From assembly GCF_900114635.1 (NCBI RefSeq), contig NZ_FOTQ01000013.1:1-55275 (forward strand): 55,275 nucleotides of DNA, given 5' to 3'. Each line of letters starts with the position of its first letter. Position 1 is the first letter of the stretch. Below are positions 48,053 to 55,275 of this stretch, piece after piece. The stretch comes from Shimia aestuarii. GTDB lineage: Bacteria > Pseudomonadota > Alphaproteobacteria > Rhodobacterales > Rhodobacteraceae. The notes under the pieces are model-generated. The model was not told the origin of the DNA, did not search any database, and worked only from the letters and a program-made list of their open reading frames with translations. Both the position numbers and the translations under genes were made by a program.

Positions 48053-48832
48053 ATGAGCCGACCCGAACCCGATTTCCACCTGAAGCTGGTCGAGACCGAC
48101 GCTGAGCTGCAAGCGGCGCAGCGGTTACGGTACAGGGTCTTTGTCGAGGAACTGGGCGGCGCGGGGCCGATGGTGGATCATGCGACCCAGCTTGAAAAAG
48201 ATCGGTTTGATCCGTTCTTCGACCACTTGATCCTGATCGACAGGGCATTGGCGGCTGAGCCGATTGATCAGGTCGTAGGGGTCTATCGGCTTTTGCGGCA
48301 GGAAGCTGCGAACGAGATCGGGCAGTTCTACTCGGAAGACGAATATGATCTTGGCGTACTCAAGGGCTCGGGACGTAAGCTGCTCGAGTTGGGGCGGTCT
48401 TGTCTGCATGCCGATTATCGTGGCGGCGCGGCGATGTTTCACCTCTGGAACGGATTGGCCGATTACGTGGCCGAGCACGAGATTGAAGTGCTGTTTGGCG
48501 TCGCCAGTTTTCACGGTACCGATATTGACGCGTTGGCACAGCCGCTTTCGCTTTTACATGCCCGTCATCTTGCGCCCGATGATCTGCGGGTGCGCGCACA
48601 GCCGTCGCATTTCCAAAGGATGGATCTGATCCCCGAAGACCAGATCGACCGGCGGGCCGCGATGCTGCAGGTGCCGGCGCTGATCAAGGCGTATTTACGC
48701 CTTGGCGGTTTCGTGGGGGAGGGGGCGTTTATCGACCATCCCTTTAACACGACGGATGTGTGTCTGATCATGGATACGGCGCGGATGAACGCCAAGAACG
48801 CTGCACTTTATACCAAGGGGCGGACGCTTTGA
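48053..48832 (+). CDS. olsB: Ornithine lipid N-acyltransferase OlsB
   Basis: This 259-residue GNAT-fold acyltransferase adds a 3-hydroxy fatty acid to ornithine to form lyso-ornithine lipid. The family pattern is visible: AQRLRYRVFVEELGG near the N-terminus, KLLELGRSCLHADYRGG (acyl-carrier/CoA site) and DHPFNTTDVCLIMDTARM. Start at ATG 48053; the upstream in-frame part carries no ribosome site. It is directly followed by olsA with a four-base overlap. These phosphate-free lipids are common in roseobacters and may rise under phosphate limitation. Confidence 0.9.
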   Translation: MSRPEPDFHLKLVETDAELQAAQRLRYRVFVEELGGAGPMVDHATQLEKDRFDPFFDHLILIDRALAAEPIDQVVGVYRLLRQEAANEIGQFYSEDEYDLGVLKGSGRKLLELGRSCLHADYRGGAAMFHLWNGLADYVAEHEIEVLFGVASFHGTDIDALAQPLSLLHARHLAPDDLRVRAQPSHFQRMDLIPEDQIDRRAAMLQVPALIKAYLRLGGFVGEGAFIDHPFNTTDVCLIMDTARMNAKNAALYTKGRTL

Positions 48833-49680
48833 GCCGGGAGTGGGATGAACCGGCGGGTTACCCGGTCTGGCCACCGATCATGCTGCTGGGATGGCTGCGT
48901 GTCGCATTGCGCGGGCTGGTTCTGGCGGTGCTGGTCTTTGGCTGTCTTCTGATCCTGTTGCTTGTGCGACTGGTGGAAAAGCCGATTTACGGGCTGCATC
49001 GCCCCTGGACGCCATGGATCACGCAGTTTGTTTGTCGCAACGCGTTCCGCATTCTGGGTATGGGGTTTTCGGCCCGTGGGGAACTGATGACAGAGCGCGG
49101 CGCCGTAGTGGCCAACCATTCCTCGTGGCTCGACATCTTTGCTCTGAACGCGCGCAAACGGATCTATTTCGTGTCCAAGGCCGAAGTGGCGAAATGGCCC
49201 GGTATCGGCTGGCTAGCCAAGGCGACCGGCACCGTGTTCATCAATCGTGACCCCAAGGAGGCCCGCGCCCAGAAAGAGGTTTTCGAGGCGCGGCTACTGG
49301 CGGGGCACAAGCTTTTGTTTTTTCCAGAAGGGACGAGCACCGACGCGATCCGTGTGTTGCCGTTCAAGCCGACGCTGTTTGCAGCCTTTTTCGCTCCGGA
49401 GCTGCGTGACGTCCTGCATGTGCAACCGGTCACGGTGCTCTACCACGCGCCTGATGGGCAAGAGCCGCGGTTCTATGGCTGGTGGGGGGAAATGGATTTC
49501 GGCCCCCACCTGCTGCAGGTGCTGGCCGCGCGCAAGCAGGGTCGCGTGGAGCTGATCTATCACCCGCCAGTGGCGGTGCGGGATTTTGCCAACCGCAAGG
49601 CGCTGGCCGCGCATTGCGAGGCCGTGATCCGCGCCGGGCACAGCATTGCCGCCGCGCAGGACGATCAGAAGGTGATGTGA
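48829..49680 (+). CDS. olsA: Lyso-ornithine lipid O-acyltransferase OlsA
   Basis: This 283-residue membrane acyltransferase (PlsC family) adds the second fatty acid to lyso-ornithine lipid. It has an N-terminal membrane segment (LVLAVLVFGCLLILLLVRLV), the HX4D motif in VVANHSSWLDIFAL and the FFPEGTSTD motif. I take TTG 48829, overlapping the olsB stop, with AAGGGG upstream. Its 3' end overlaps the convergent porin gene by 16 bp. Confidence 0.88.
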   Translation: MSREWDEPAGYPVWPPIMLLGWLRVALRGLVLAVLVFGCLLILLLVRLVEKPIYGLHRPWTPWITQFVCRNAFRILGMGFSARGELMTERGAVVANHSSWLDIFALNARKRIYFVSKAEVAKWPGIGWLAKATGTVFINRDPKEARAQKEVFEARLLAGHKLLFFPEGTSTDAIRVLPFKPTLFAAFFAPELRDVLHVQPVTVLYHAPDGQEPRFYGWWGEMDFGPHLLQVLAARKQGRVELIYHPPVAVRDFANRKALAAHCEAVIRAGHSIAAAQDDQKVM

Positions 49681-50786
49681 GCGCCGATCTGCACGATGTC
49701 GGCATCGCGATAAGTTGTCGGCGTACCGTCGGAATAGGAAAAGCGGCGATACCCGGCAAAGAGATCAAGGTTCACGCGCTCGATGCGCTGCATCACGCCA
49801 AGGCCCCACATCCGGCTTTCCGCGCCTTTGGTGACGTAATCGCTTCCCTGATGGGTTTCGGCGTAGAACCGGGTTGTGCCAAGCTGCGAGAATGACGCGT
49901 TCCAGCCGCCCTTGACCCAGACATAGGACGCGTTGGTGCCCCGTCCGTCACGCCCTGAGGCGACGGTGAGGTTCAACCCGGTGTTGGTATCCAGAACGGC
50001 CAGGGAGCCAGCGGTGGTGTATTTTGTCCCACCGCCCGAGACATCAACATAATTGTTGCCGATCCCGGCCTGCACCCGGAGCGCGCCAAAGTCTTGTTTG
50101 TAGCGCAAGGCAATGTCGTAATAGGTGTCATCGACGCCATCCTTGAGCACTTCGATGCCATAGGCCATGGCAAGCGAAAACCCGTTCAGATCCGGCGTGT
50201 CATAGCGCAGGCGAAACTGACGATCTCCGTCGAAACTGTCAAAACTGTCGCGCAGCGTGACCGTTGAAAGCGCGACGCCCGTGGTGCGGAAGATATATGA
50301 GCCGCCCATTTCGTCGATGTTGGACTTGGCCACCACCGTTGTCTTGGCCAGATCCAGTTCGGCAATGCTGTCGGTGGCCATCGACCCCTGACCCAGCCGC
50401 AGCTTGCCCCAATCCGCTTCATAGATCAGCTGAACCTGTCGCAGCGCCGTCTTGTCCCAGCCAAAGAAGTCAGGCGTGTTGATCTGGCTGAAGGATTTGG
50501 ACGGGCTGAGCGCAAGGCCCGTTTCGAATTGAAATGACAGACCCTGAGACGCGCCGTTCTGTTTCAAATAGAACCCGACCCGACTTGTCGAGGTGGACAT
50601 GTCGACGATGTTCGCGGTGGTCGTTTGCCCGTCATCAAAGGACTGGTAGGCGAGGTTGAAGCGGCCATAGGGGGCAAAACGCCAGCCATTGCCAAACGCG
50701 CTTTCTGGCAGGCCAAATTCGGATGCCTGCGCCATCGGTGACGTCAGCGTGGCTATGGCCGCGATCAAGAAAGGCGCGTTCCGCAT
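49665..50786 (-). CDS. Outer-membrane porin
   Basis: This 373-residue protein has a signal peptide (LIAAIATLTSPMAQA) and alternating aromatic/polar strands typical of Gram-negative porins, ending in Phe (IGAHITF), the outer-membrane assembly signal. It resembles the general porins of alphaproteobacteria. Start at ATG 50786. It is a single gene, divergent from rpsB across 272 bp. Its solute is unknown. Confidence 0.83.
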   Translation of the reverse strand: MRNAPFLIAAIATLTSPMAQASEFGLPESAFGNGWRFAPYGRFNLAYQSFDDGQTTTANIVDMSTSTSRVGFYLKQNGASQGLSFQFETGLALSPSKSFSQINTPDFFGWDKTALRQVQLIYEADWGKLRLGQGSMATDSIAELDLAKTTVVAKSNIDEMGGSYIFRTTGVALSTVTLRDSFDSFDGDRQFRLRYDTPDLNGFSLAMAYGIEVLKDGVDDTYYDIALRYKQDFGALRVQAGIGNNYVDVSGGGTKYTTAGSLAVLDTNTGLNLTVASGRDGRGTNASYVWVKGGWNASFSQLGTTRFYAETHQGSDYVTKGAESRMWGLGVMQRIERVNLDLFAGYRRFSYSDGTPTTYRDADIVQIGAHITF

Positions 50787-51058
50787 GCAAAGACTTTCGT
50801 GTACTGCACACCCAAAAGTGCGCCTGAATGCGGGTATTTCACCTGATTTCCCCCGATTGCGCAAATACCAATAAAATAAATGCGCAACCGGGCAAACAGC
50901 GCTTGTCAATGCCGCATGGCTCAGGTAAAGCCCCCGCATTCAAACCCGCAGGCGGGGTTTGGGTCGGGCAGGGGAGACATCCCTGTCAATCCGCCGGTTG
51001 GGACCACATGGTCCTCACTTCACCCCGCCAAGGCGTAAACCGGAAAAGGAAAATTAGC
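50787..51058 (+). promoter_or_regulatory. Divergent promoter region and rpsB leader with hairpin
   Basis: This 272-bp spacer serves the porin (-) and rpsB (+). A hairpin near 50942-50960 (AAACCCGC / GCGGGGTTT with one bulge) lies about 100 bp before rpsB and may be part of an S2 leader. The segment around 50830-50885 is AT-richer and probably holds the promoters. Confidence 0.4.
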
Positions 51059-51841
51059 ATGGCTCTTCCCGAGTTCACCATGCGCCAGCTGCTCGAAGCA
51101 GGCGTACACTTTGGCCACCAGACTCAGCGTTGGAACCCCCGCATGGGCGAGTTCATCTATGGCGCACGCAACGGCATCCACATCATGGACCTGACCCAGA
51201 CCGTTCCCATGCTGGACGCGGCTCTGAACGCAGTGCGTGAAACCGTTGCCAAGGGCGGTCGCGTTCTGTTCGTCGGCACCAAGCGCCAGGCAGCTGGCCC
51301 GATCGCAGACGCAGCCGAAAAATCGGCTCAGTACTACATGAACCACCGCTGGCTGGGCGGCACGCTCACCAACTGGAAAACCGTTTCGCAGTCGATCAAC
51401 CGTCTGAAGGAAATCGACGAAAAGATGGCAAACGGCGCCGAAGGCCTGACCAAGAAAGAGCGTCTTGGCATGGAGCGTGACCAGGACAAGCTGCAGGCGT
51501 CGCTGGGCGGTATCCGTGACATGGGCGGCGTTCCTGACCTGCTCTTCGTCATCGATGTGAAAAAAGAAGCTCTGGCCGTTGCCGAAGCCAACAAGCTGGG
51601 CATCCCGGTTGTGGCCGTGGTTGACACCAACTGCTCGCCGGACGGTGTGGACTACATCATCCCCGGTAACGACGACGCAGCCCGCGCGATCTCGCTTTAT
51701 TGTGACCTGGCAGCGCGCGCCGCGCTGGACGGCATGACTGCACAGATGGGTGCCGCCGGTGTCGACCTGGGTGCTTTCGAAGAAGCCCCAATGGAAGAAG
51801 TTGTCGCCGAAGAGGCCGCCGAAGCTCCGGCCGAAGCGTAA
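51059..51841 (+). CDS. rpsB: 30S ribosomal protein S2
   Basis: This 260-residue protein is S2: [21 protein letters not shown] at the N-terminus and [20 protein letters not shown]. The C-terminal tail is acidic and Ala/Glu-rich ([15 protein letters not shown]), usual in this group. Start at ATG 51059, with AAAAGGA upstream. tsf follows after 115 bp, the standard arrangement. Confidence 0.97.
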   Translation: MALPEFTMRQLLEAGVHFGHQTQRWNPRMGEFIYGARNGIHIMDLTQTVPMLDAALNAVRETVAKGGRVLFVGTKRQAAGPIADAAEKSAQYYMNHRWLGGTLTNWKTVSQSINRLKEIDEKMANGAEGLTKKERLGMERDQDKLQASLGGIRDMGGVPDLLFVIDVKKEALAVAEANKLGIPVVAVVDTNCSPDGVDYIIPGNDDAARAISLYCDLAARAALDGMTAQMGAAGVDLGAFEEAPMEEVVAEEAAEAPAEA

Positions 51842-51956
51842 CAATTCTGATACGAGGGCAGGGTAGTCCCGCCCTCGTGACCCAGTCTTGAATTCAGCGG
51901 AACCGGCTCTCATATCGGGGTCTTCGCGTTTCGCATTAACACCTAGGAGAACCAAG

Positions 51957-52832
51957 ATGGCGATTACTGCTGCAATGGTTAAAGAACTGCGCGAGATGAC
52001 CGGCGCAGGCATGATGGACGCAAAAAAAGCGCTGACCGAAACCGACGGCGATCAGGAAGCGGCGATTGACTGGCTGCGCACCAAAGGTCTGGCGAAAGCG
52101 GCAAAGAAATCGGGCCGTATCGCAGCCGAAGGTCTGGTGGCCGTGAAGGTTGATGGCGGCAAGGGCGTTGCCGTTGAAGTGAACTCGGAAACCGACTTTG
52201 TCGGCAAGAACGCCGACTTCCAGAAGATGGTTGGCGGGATTGTTGACGTTGCCCTGACCGTGGACAACACCGAAGCGCTGCTCGACGCTGACATGGGCGG
52301 CAAATCCGTCAAGGACGTCGTGACCGACGCCGTTGCGACCATTGGCGAGAACATGTCGGTGCGCCGCATGGCGACCGTCGAAGGTGACTCTGTTGTCTCC
52401 TATGTCCACAACCCGGCCACCGCCGGCATGGGCAAGATCGGTGTTCTGGTTGCGCTGAAAGGTGGCGACGAGGCATTCGGCAAGCAGGTTGCAATGCACA
52501 TCGCAGCGGCCAACCCGCAGTCGCTGTCCGAAGCCGACCTGGACCCGGCTGTTGTCGAGAAAGAGAAAAACGTTCAGATCGAGATCGCACGTGAATCGGG
52601 CAAGCCCGAGCAGGTGATCGAGAAGATGATCGTCGGCCGCATGAAGAAATTCATGGCCGAAGTCACCCTGCTGGGTCAGAGCTTTGTGATCAACCCCGAC
52701 CTGACCGTGGAAGCCGCGGCCAAGGAAGCAGGTGCCGAGATCGTTGGTTACGTCCGCATGGAAGTGGGTGAAGGCATCGAGAAGAAAGAAGAAGACTTTG
52801 CTGCGGAAGTGGCAAAGGCGGCTCAGGGCTAA
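51957..52832 (+). CDS. tsf: Elongation factor Ts
   Basis: This 291-residue protein is EF-Ts, the nucleotide exchange factor of EF-Tu: [20 protein letters not shown] at the start, then [20 protein letters not shown]. Start at ATG 51957 behind AGGAGA. A TTGAAT/CATATC pair (about 51888-51916) in the rpsB-tsf gap may be an extra promoter. A strong terminator follows. Confidence 0.97.
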   Translation: MAITAAMVKELREMTGAGMMDAKKALTETDGDQEAAIDWLRTKGLAKAAKKSGRIAAEGLVAVKVDGGKGVAVEVNSETDFVGKNADFQKMVGGIVDVALTVDNTEALLDADMGGKSVKDVVTDAVATIGENMSVRRMATVEGDSVVSYVHNPATAGMGKIGVLVALKGGDEAFGKQVAMHIAAANPQSLSEADLDPAVVEKEKNVQIEIARESGKPEQVIEKMIVGRMKKFMAEVTLLGQSFVINPDLTVEAAAKEAGAEIVGYVRMEVGEGIEKKEEDFAAEVAKAAQG

Positions 52833-52860
52833 GCCCCGACACAGTCTTCTGTTCAAAGAA

Positions 52861-52896
52861 CCGCCCGTGCAGATACTGCGCGGGCGGATTTTATTT
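52861..52896 (+). terminator. Intrinsic terminator of rpsB-tsf
   Basis: CCGCCCG and CGGGCGG pair around a short loop and are followed by ATTTTATTT. It ends the rpsB-tsf transcript. The gap 52833-53211 holds this, the opposite-facing terminator and no gene that I can see. Confidence 0.85.
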
Positions 52897-52932
52897 GTGC
52901 GGTTGCGCGCGTGCGCACTTGATCCTCGTTGC

Positions 52933-52968
52933 GCTAAAAAAACGGCGCCGCACGAGGCGACGCCGTTT
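52933..52968 (-). terminator. Leftward intrinsic terminator, probably of luxR-type gene
   Basis: On the minus strand AAACGGCG / CGCCGTTT forms a perfect 8-bp stem followed by a run of seven T. It would stop leftward transcription from the luxR-family gene 244 bp away, so that transcript has a long 3' untranslated part. Confidence 0.75.
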
Positions 52969-53194
52969 CCATTCCCGGCCTCCATAACATGGGGATGAGG
53001 AGACCCGCAGAAAAATCGGCCGATGGTCAAAATAGGCCATCAAACCGATGCCGGATTGGCTACCGGTCGACACACAGAGCCCCACAATTACGGGGGTAAG
53101 CGCCGATTTGTTCCAAAGGCCAAAGCCACCACTCACGGAACAATGCCAAAATGACATGTAAACCCTGTGGTAAACAAGTCAGGTATACCCTACT

Positions 53195-53216
53195 TTTGAC
53201 GCTACTATGCGTCAAA
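53195..53216. repeat. Inverted repeat over the luxR-type stop codon
   Basis: TTTGACGC and GCGTCAAA are perfect 8-bp arms with a six-base spacer. The stop codon lies in the right arm. It could be an mRNA 3' hairpin or a protein-binding palindrome. Confidence 0.5.
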
Positions 53217-53976
53217 CATGACCATCTGGCAAGTAAATCTGGTGCATGAACGACGCTTTCAGCAACGCTTGCGCTGTTGTTTCCACGTTCATCGCCTCTC
53301 GGGCGAGTCGCAGGTGCTTTTCCACGGTGGCAGGTGTACGTCCGATCAGCATCGCGATGTCCTGAATCGTCTTACCGTCTCCGACCCATTCCAACACTTC
53401 ACGCTGTCGTTTCGTCAGTTCCCGTTCCGGATTGGAATAGGGCAAGGAGTGGATCTTGAGGTGGGTGATATTGTTGATCAGTTCGATTTCACGCCCGTTA
53501 CGGGCCCAGATTTCGTCGACATCGTCCTGATTGAGACCTTCGCGCGCCACAAGCGAGATCGCACCCTTGGTACGGGAAGACACGGCGGGAAAGCTGATCG
53601 CGTAACCGGCGTTCAGTCCGAATTGCCGGTTGATCTCAAGCACGCGCATTTGATCTGCGTCCAACTCTCCGTTTTCCAGGGCACTTTGCACGATGTTCCA
53701 GCTCTTGGAGCCGGAGTTGTGCAACGTCCAATCCATCATGGGGCCGTGAAAATAGAGCTGCTCTCCGAGAAACTTGTCGAGATACGCGCGCTTGTGGTTT
53801 GAAAGAATGAAGAAATCTTCCACGTCACCGAGCGAGACACCGCTGCGGAAATTGGTGTAGCCATAGAGGAGACGGTCAAAGCCATAGCCACTCATGCGCA
53901 TGAGATGCATATCCCAGAGGGATTCGAGGCTCGTTTCGTTCATAACGGCTTCGATGTGTTCCAGCGTATCGCGCAT
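53212..53976 (-). CDS. LuxR-family regulator with autoinducer-binding-type domain (solo)
   Basis: This 254-residue regulator has an N-terminal autoinducer-binding-like domain and a C-terminal LuxR helix-turn-helix (LTKRQREVLEWVGDGKTIQDIA, TPATVEKHLRLAREAM). Compared with the TraR landmarks, Trp85 and Pro71 are kept (Trp93, Pro79), but Trp57, Tyr61 and Asp70 appear as Tyr65, Phe69 and Gly78. The pocket may therefore bind something other than a standard acyl-homoserine lactone, or none. No luxI-type synthase is in the window. An AT-rich spacer and an IS30 element lie upstream. Confidence 0.85.
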   Translation of the reverse strand: MRDTLEHIEAVMNETSLESLWDMHLMRMSGYGFDRLLYGYTNFRSGVSLGDVEDFFILSNHKRAYLDKFLGEQLYFHGPMMDWTLHNSGSKSWNIVQSALENGELDADQMRVLEINRQFGLNAGYAISFPAVSSRTKGAISLVAREGLNQDDVDEIWARNGREIELINNITHLKIHSLPYSNPERELTKRQREVLEWVGDGKTIQDIAMLIGRTPATVEKHLRLAREAMNVETTAQALLKASFMHQIYLPDGHV

Positions 53977-54168
53977 TTGGGCTGATGACCTCTGTCGTAT
54001 TTATTGAGTAATCCCAAGCCAAGGGTCGAAATACTTAATAAAGGAAACATCTTTTTACTGTCTAGCGATACTTTTGAACCCGCGGAGGCGCCGTGGTTTA
54101 TGTGCATATATAGATAATAACATAATATGTCTTATGCGTATATAAGTGATGGATTGGTGCGCGCTACC
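53977..54168. promoter_or_regulatory. AT-rich upstream region of luxR-type gene
   Basis: This spacer is much richer in A and T than the rest of the window (54000-54155 in particular) and probably contains the luxR promoter. Its composition and the adjoining insertion sequence suggest imported DNA. I could not assign a clear lux-box. Confidence 0.45.
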
Positions 54169-55263
54169 TTCAAGTGCGACTCCTATTAGAAAACAATGAG
54201 TTATCTAATGAGGAGATTGTGCCATGGGAGCTGTTTACACGCAACTGAGCATTGAGGAACGCCGCAGAATCGAACGCTGGCGACATGCTAAGGTCCCTGT
54301 TCGCGAGATGGCGCGTGTGCTGAAGCGCTCGAAAGCCACGATCCACCGCGAGATCAAGCGGAACTTTTTCAGCGATGAATGCATGCCTAAGTGTGACGGC
54401 TACTATGGTGCTGCCGCCCATCTGATGGCAGCCGATCGGCGTGCGCGGCAGCGCAAGCTGATCCGCTATCCGCAATTGCTCAAAAGAGTTGTGGAACGGC
54501 TCAAGCATGGGTGGACGCCTGAACAGATCGGCAACCGAATGATCTATGAAGGCGCAAGGCTGCGCGTCTGTCAGGAAACGATCTACCGGTACATCTATTC
54601 CAAGGAAGGCATGGCGCAGGAGCTGTGGTGGTATCTGCCAAACCACCGCAAGTATCGCCGTCCCCGCCGTGCCAGGGAACGCCAGGCGCCCAAGTTTGAC
54701 CGCGATGTCAGCATCCTGTTCCGTCCGGATGATGTTGCCCATCGCCGCCAGTTCGGCCACTGGGAAGGCGATTTGATGCTGTTCAAACAGAGCCTTGGGC
54801 AATCGAACGTCACATCGCTGGTCGAGCGGGTCAGCCGGTTCACGGTGCTGCTGAAGAACCCGAACAAACGAACCAAACCCGTCATGGGCAAGATTATGAA
54901 AGCGGTGCGTGACCTGCCCCACCTGGCGCGCAAATCTATCACCTTCGACCGCGGCACCGAGTTCGTCAGCTGGCCGCACCTTCAGGCCGAGATCGGAACG
55001 CAGACGTGGTTCTGTGACCCCTCCTCGCCTTGGCAGAAAGGCACTGTCGAGAACACCAATCGCCGGGTTCGAAGATGGCTGCCCCGAAAACACGACATCA
55101 CGGCCGTCTCAGACCACGAACTGAAACAGATCTGCGACCGGCTCAACAACACGCCCCGAAAATGCCTCGGGTGGAAAACGCCAGCGGAGGTCTTCAGGGA
55201 AAAGATGATGGTGGAACTCGGCCGATCTCCCTACCCTCGAAGGCAATAGGAGTCGCAGTTCAA
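54169..55263 (+). mobile_element. IS30-family insertion sequence, complete
   Basis: The element spans about 1095 bp with one transposase gene. Imperfect terminal inverted repeats are visible: TTCAAGTGCGACTCCTATT at 54169-54187 against the reverse complement of 55245-55263 (TTGAACTGCGACTCCTATT), 17 of 19 matching. No clear target duplication could be fixed, so the outer boundaries are good to a few bases. Confidence 0.88.
54224..55249 (+). CDS. IS30-family transposase
   Basis: This 341-residue transposase begins with a helix-turn-helix (LSIEERRRIERWRHAKVPVR, SKATIHREIKRN) that binds the element ends. The DDE catalytic residues are visible: Asp in GHWEGDLM, Asp in TFDRGTEF and Glu in GTVENTNRRVRRWLP. 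The frame is intact, so the element may be active. The second repeat directly follows its end. Confidence 0.93.
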   Translation: MGAVYTQLSIEERRRIERWRHAKVPVREMARVLKRSKATIHREIKRNFFSDECMPKCDGYYGAAAHLMAADRRARQRKLIRYPQLLKRVVERLKHGWTPEQIGNRMIYEGARLRVCQETIYRYIYSKEGMAQELWWYLPNHRKYRRPRRARERQAPKFDRDVSILFRPDDVAHRRQFGHWEGDLMLFKQSLGQSNVTSLVERVSRFTVLLKNPNKRTKPVMGKIMKAVRDLPHLARKSITFDRGTEFVSWPHLQAEIGTQTWFCDPSSPWQKGTVENTNRRVRRWLPRKHDITAVSDHELKQICDRLNNTPRKCLGWKTPAEVFREKMMVELGRSPYPRRQ

Positions 55264-55275
55264 CTATCGCTCACA

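Noticed and set aside
53212..53976. Quorum-sensing pair with a luxI synthase
   Set aside because: No acyl-homoserine lactone synthase-like frame was found on either strand of the window.
54160..55275. Target-site duplication of the IS30 element
   Set aside because: A CTA occurs near both ends, but it does not abut the left repeat, so I do not call it a duplication.

Overview
The window looks like a chromosomal segment of a Roseobacter-group alphaproteobacterium (Rhodobacteraceae). The support is high GC content, a ChpT-type histidine phosphotransferase, olsBA genes for ornithine lipids, an L21 ribosomal protein with a C-terminal extension, a stand-alone pterin-domain methyltransferase beside a MetF-like protein, and dense operons with four-base overlaps. 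This is inference from gene content; no taxonomic marker was compared.

Left third (1-20177), catabolic and transport. A glutaryl-CoA dehydrogenase cut by the window edge converges on a hydantoinase/oxoprolinase pair (hyuA, hyuB). Next comes a divergent pair: a degenerate copper-chaperone-like protein and a polytopic membrane protein. A complete branched-chain-amino-acid-type ABC importer follows (binding protein, two permeases, two ATPases), then a MarR regulator facing a tightly coupled operon. That operon encodes a molybdenum hydroxylase (FAD subunit plus a fused 2Fe-2S/molybdopterin subunit), a 6-hydroxynicotinate-reductase-like iron-sulfur protein, an ApbE-like UPF0280 protein and a DUF1185 protein, and an AraC regulator lies just after it. 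I read 7396-20177, possibly with hyuAB, as a poorly described uptake and reductive degradation system for an N-heteroaromatic or lactam substrate. It is the most interesting part of the window.

Middle (20184-33330), mixed housekeeping and accessory genes: a hypothetical protein, a YihY/BrkB membrane protein, cardiolipin synthase, an acyl-CoA ligase, a solitary PhnM, a three-gene methyl-folate/cobalamin unit, Ppx/GppA, RlmE and a lipid A acyltransferase. Two arrays of an 11-bp tandem repeat lie at 12062-12100 and 25425-25468.

Surface glycan block (31569-39490): neuA, two tandem Kdo-transferase-like genes, neuC, two tandem sulfotransferases and neuB. Together with the lipid A acyltransferase this suggests a nonulosonic-acid-modified, perhaps sulfated, lipopolysaccharide. 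tRNA-Ser(CGA) follows.

Right third (39923-55275): DUF2059 and SnoaL-like proteins, rplU-rpmA, LysE and GNAT genes, obg-proB-proA, chpT, a DUF3553 protein, olsBA, a porin and rpsB-tsf. The window closes with a LuxR-family solo regulator, an AT-rich spacer and an IS30-family insertion sequence, a likely border of a variable region. I found no rRNA, CRISPR array, prophage or recognisable riboswitch.
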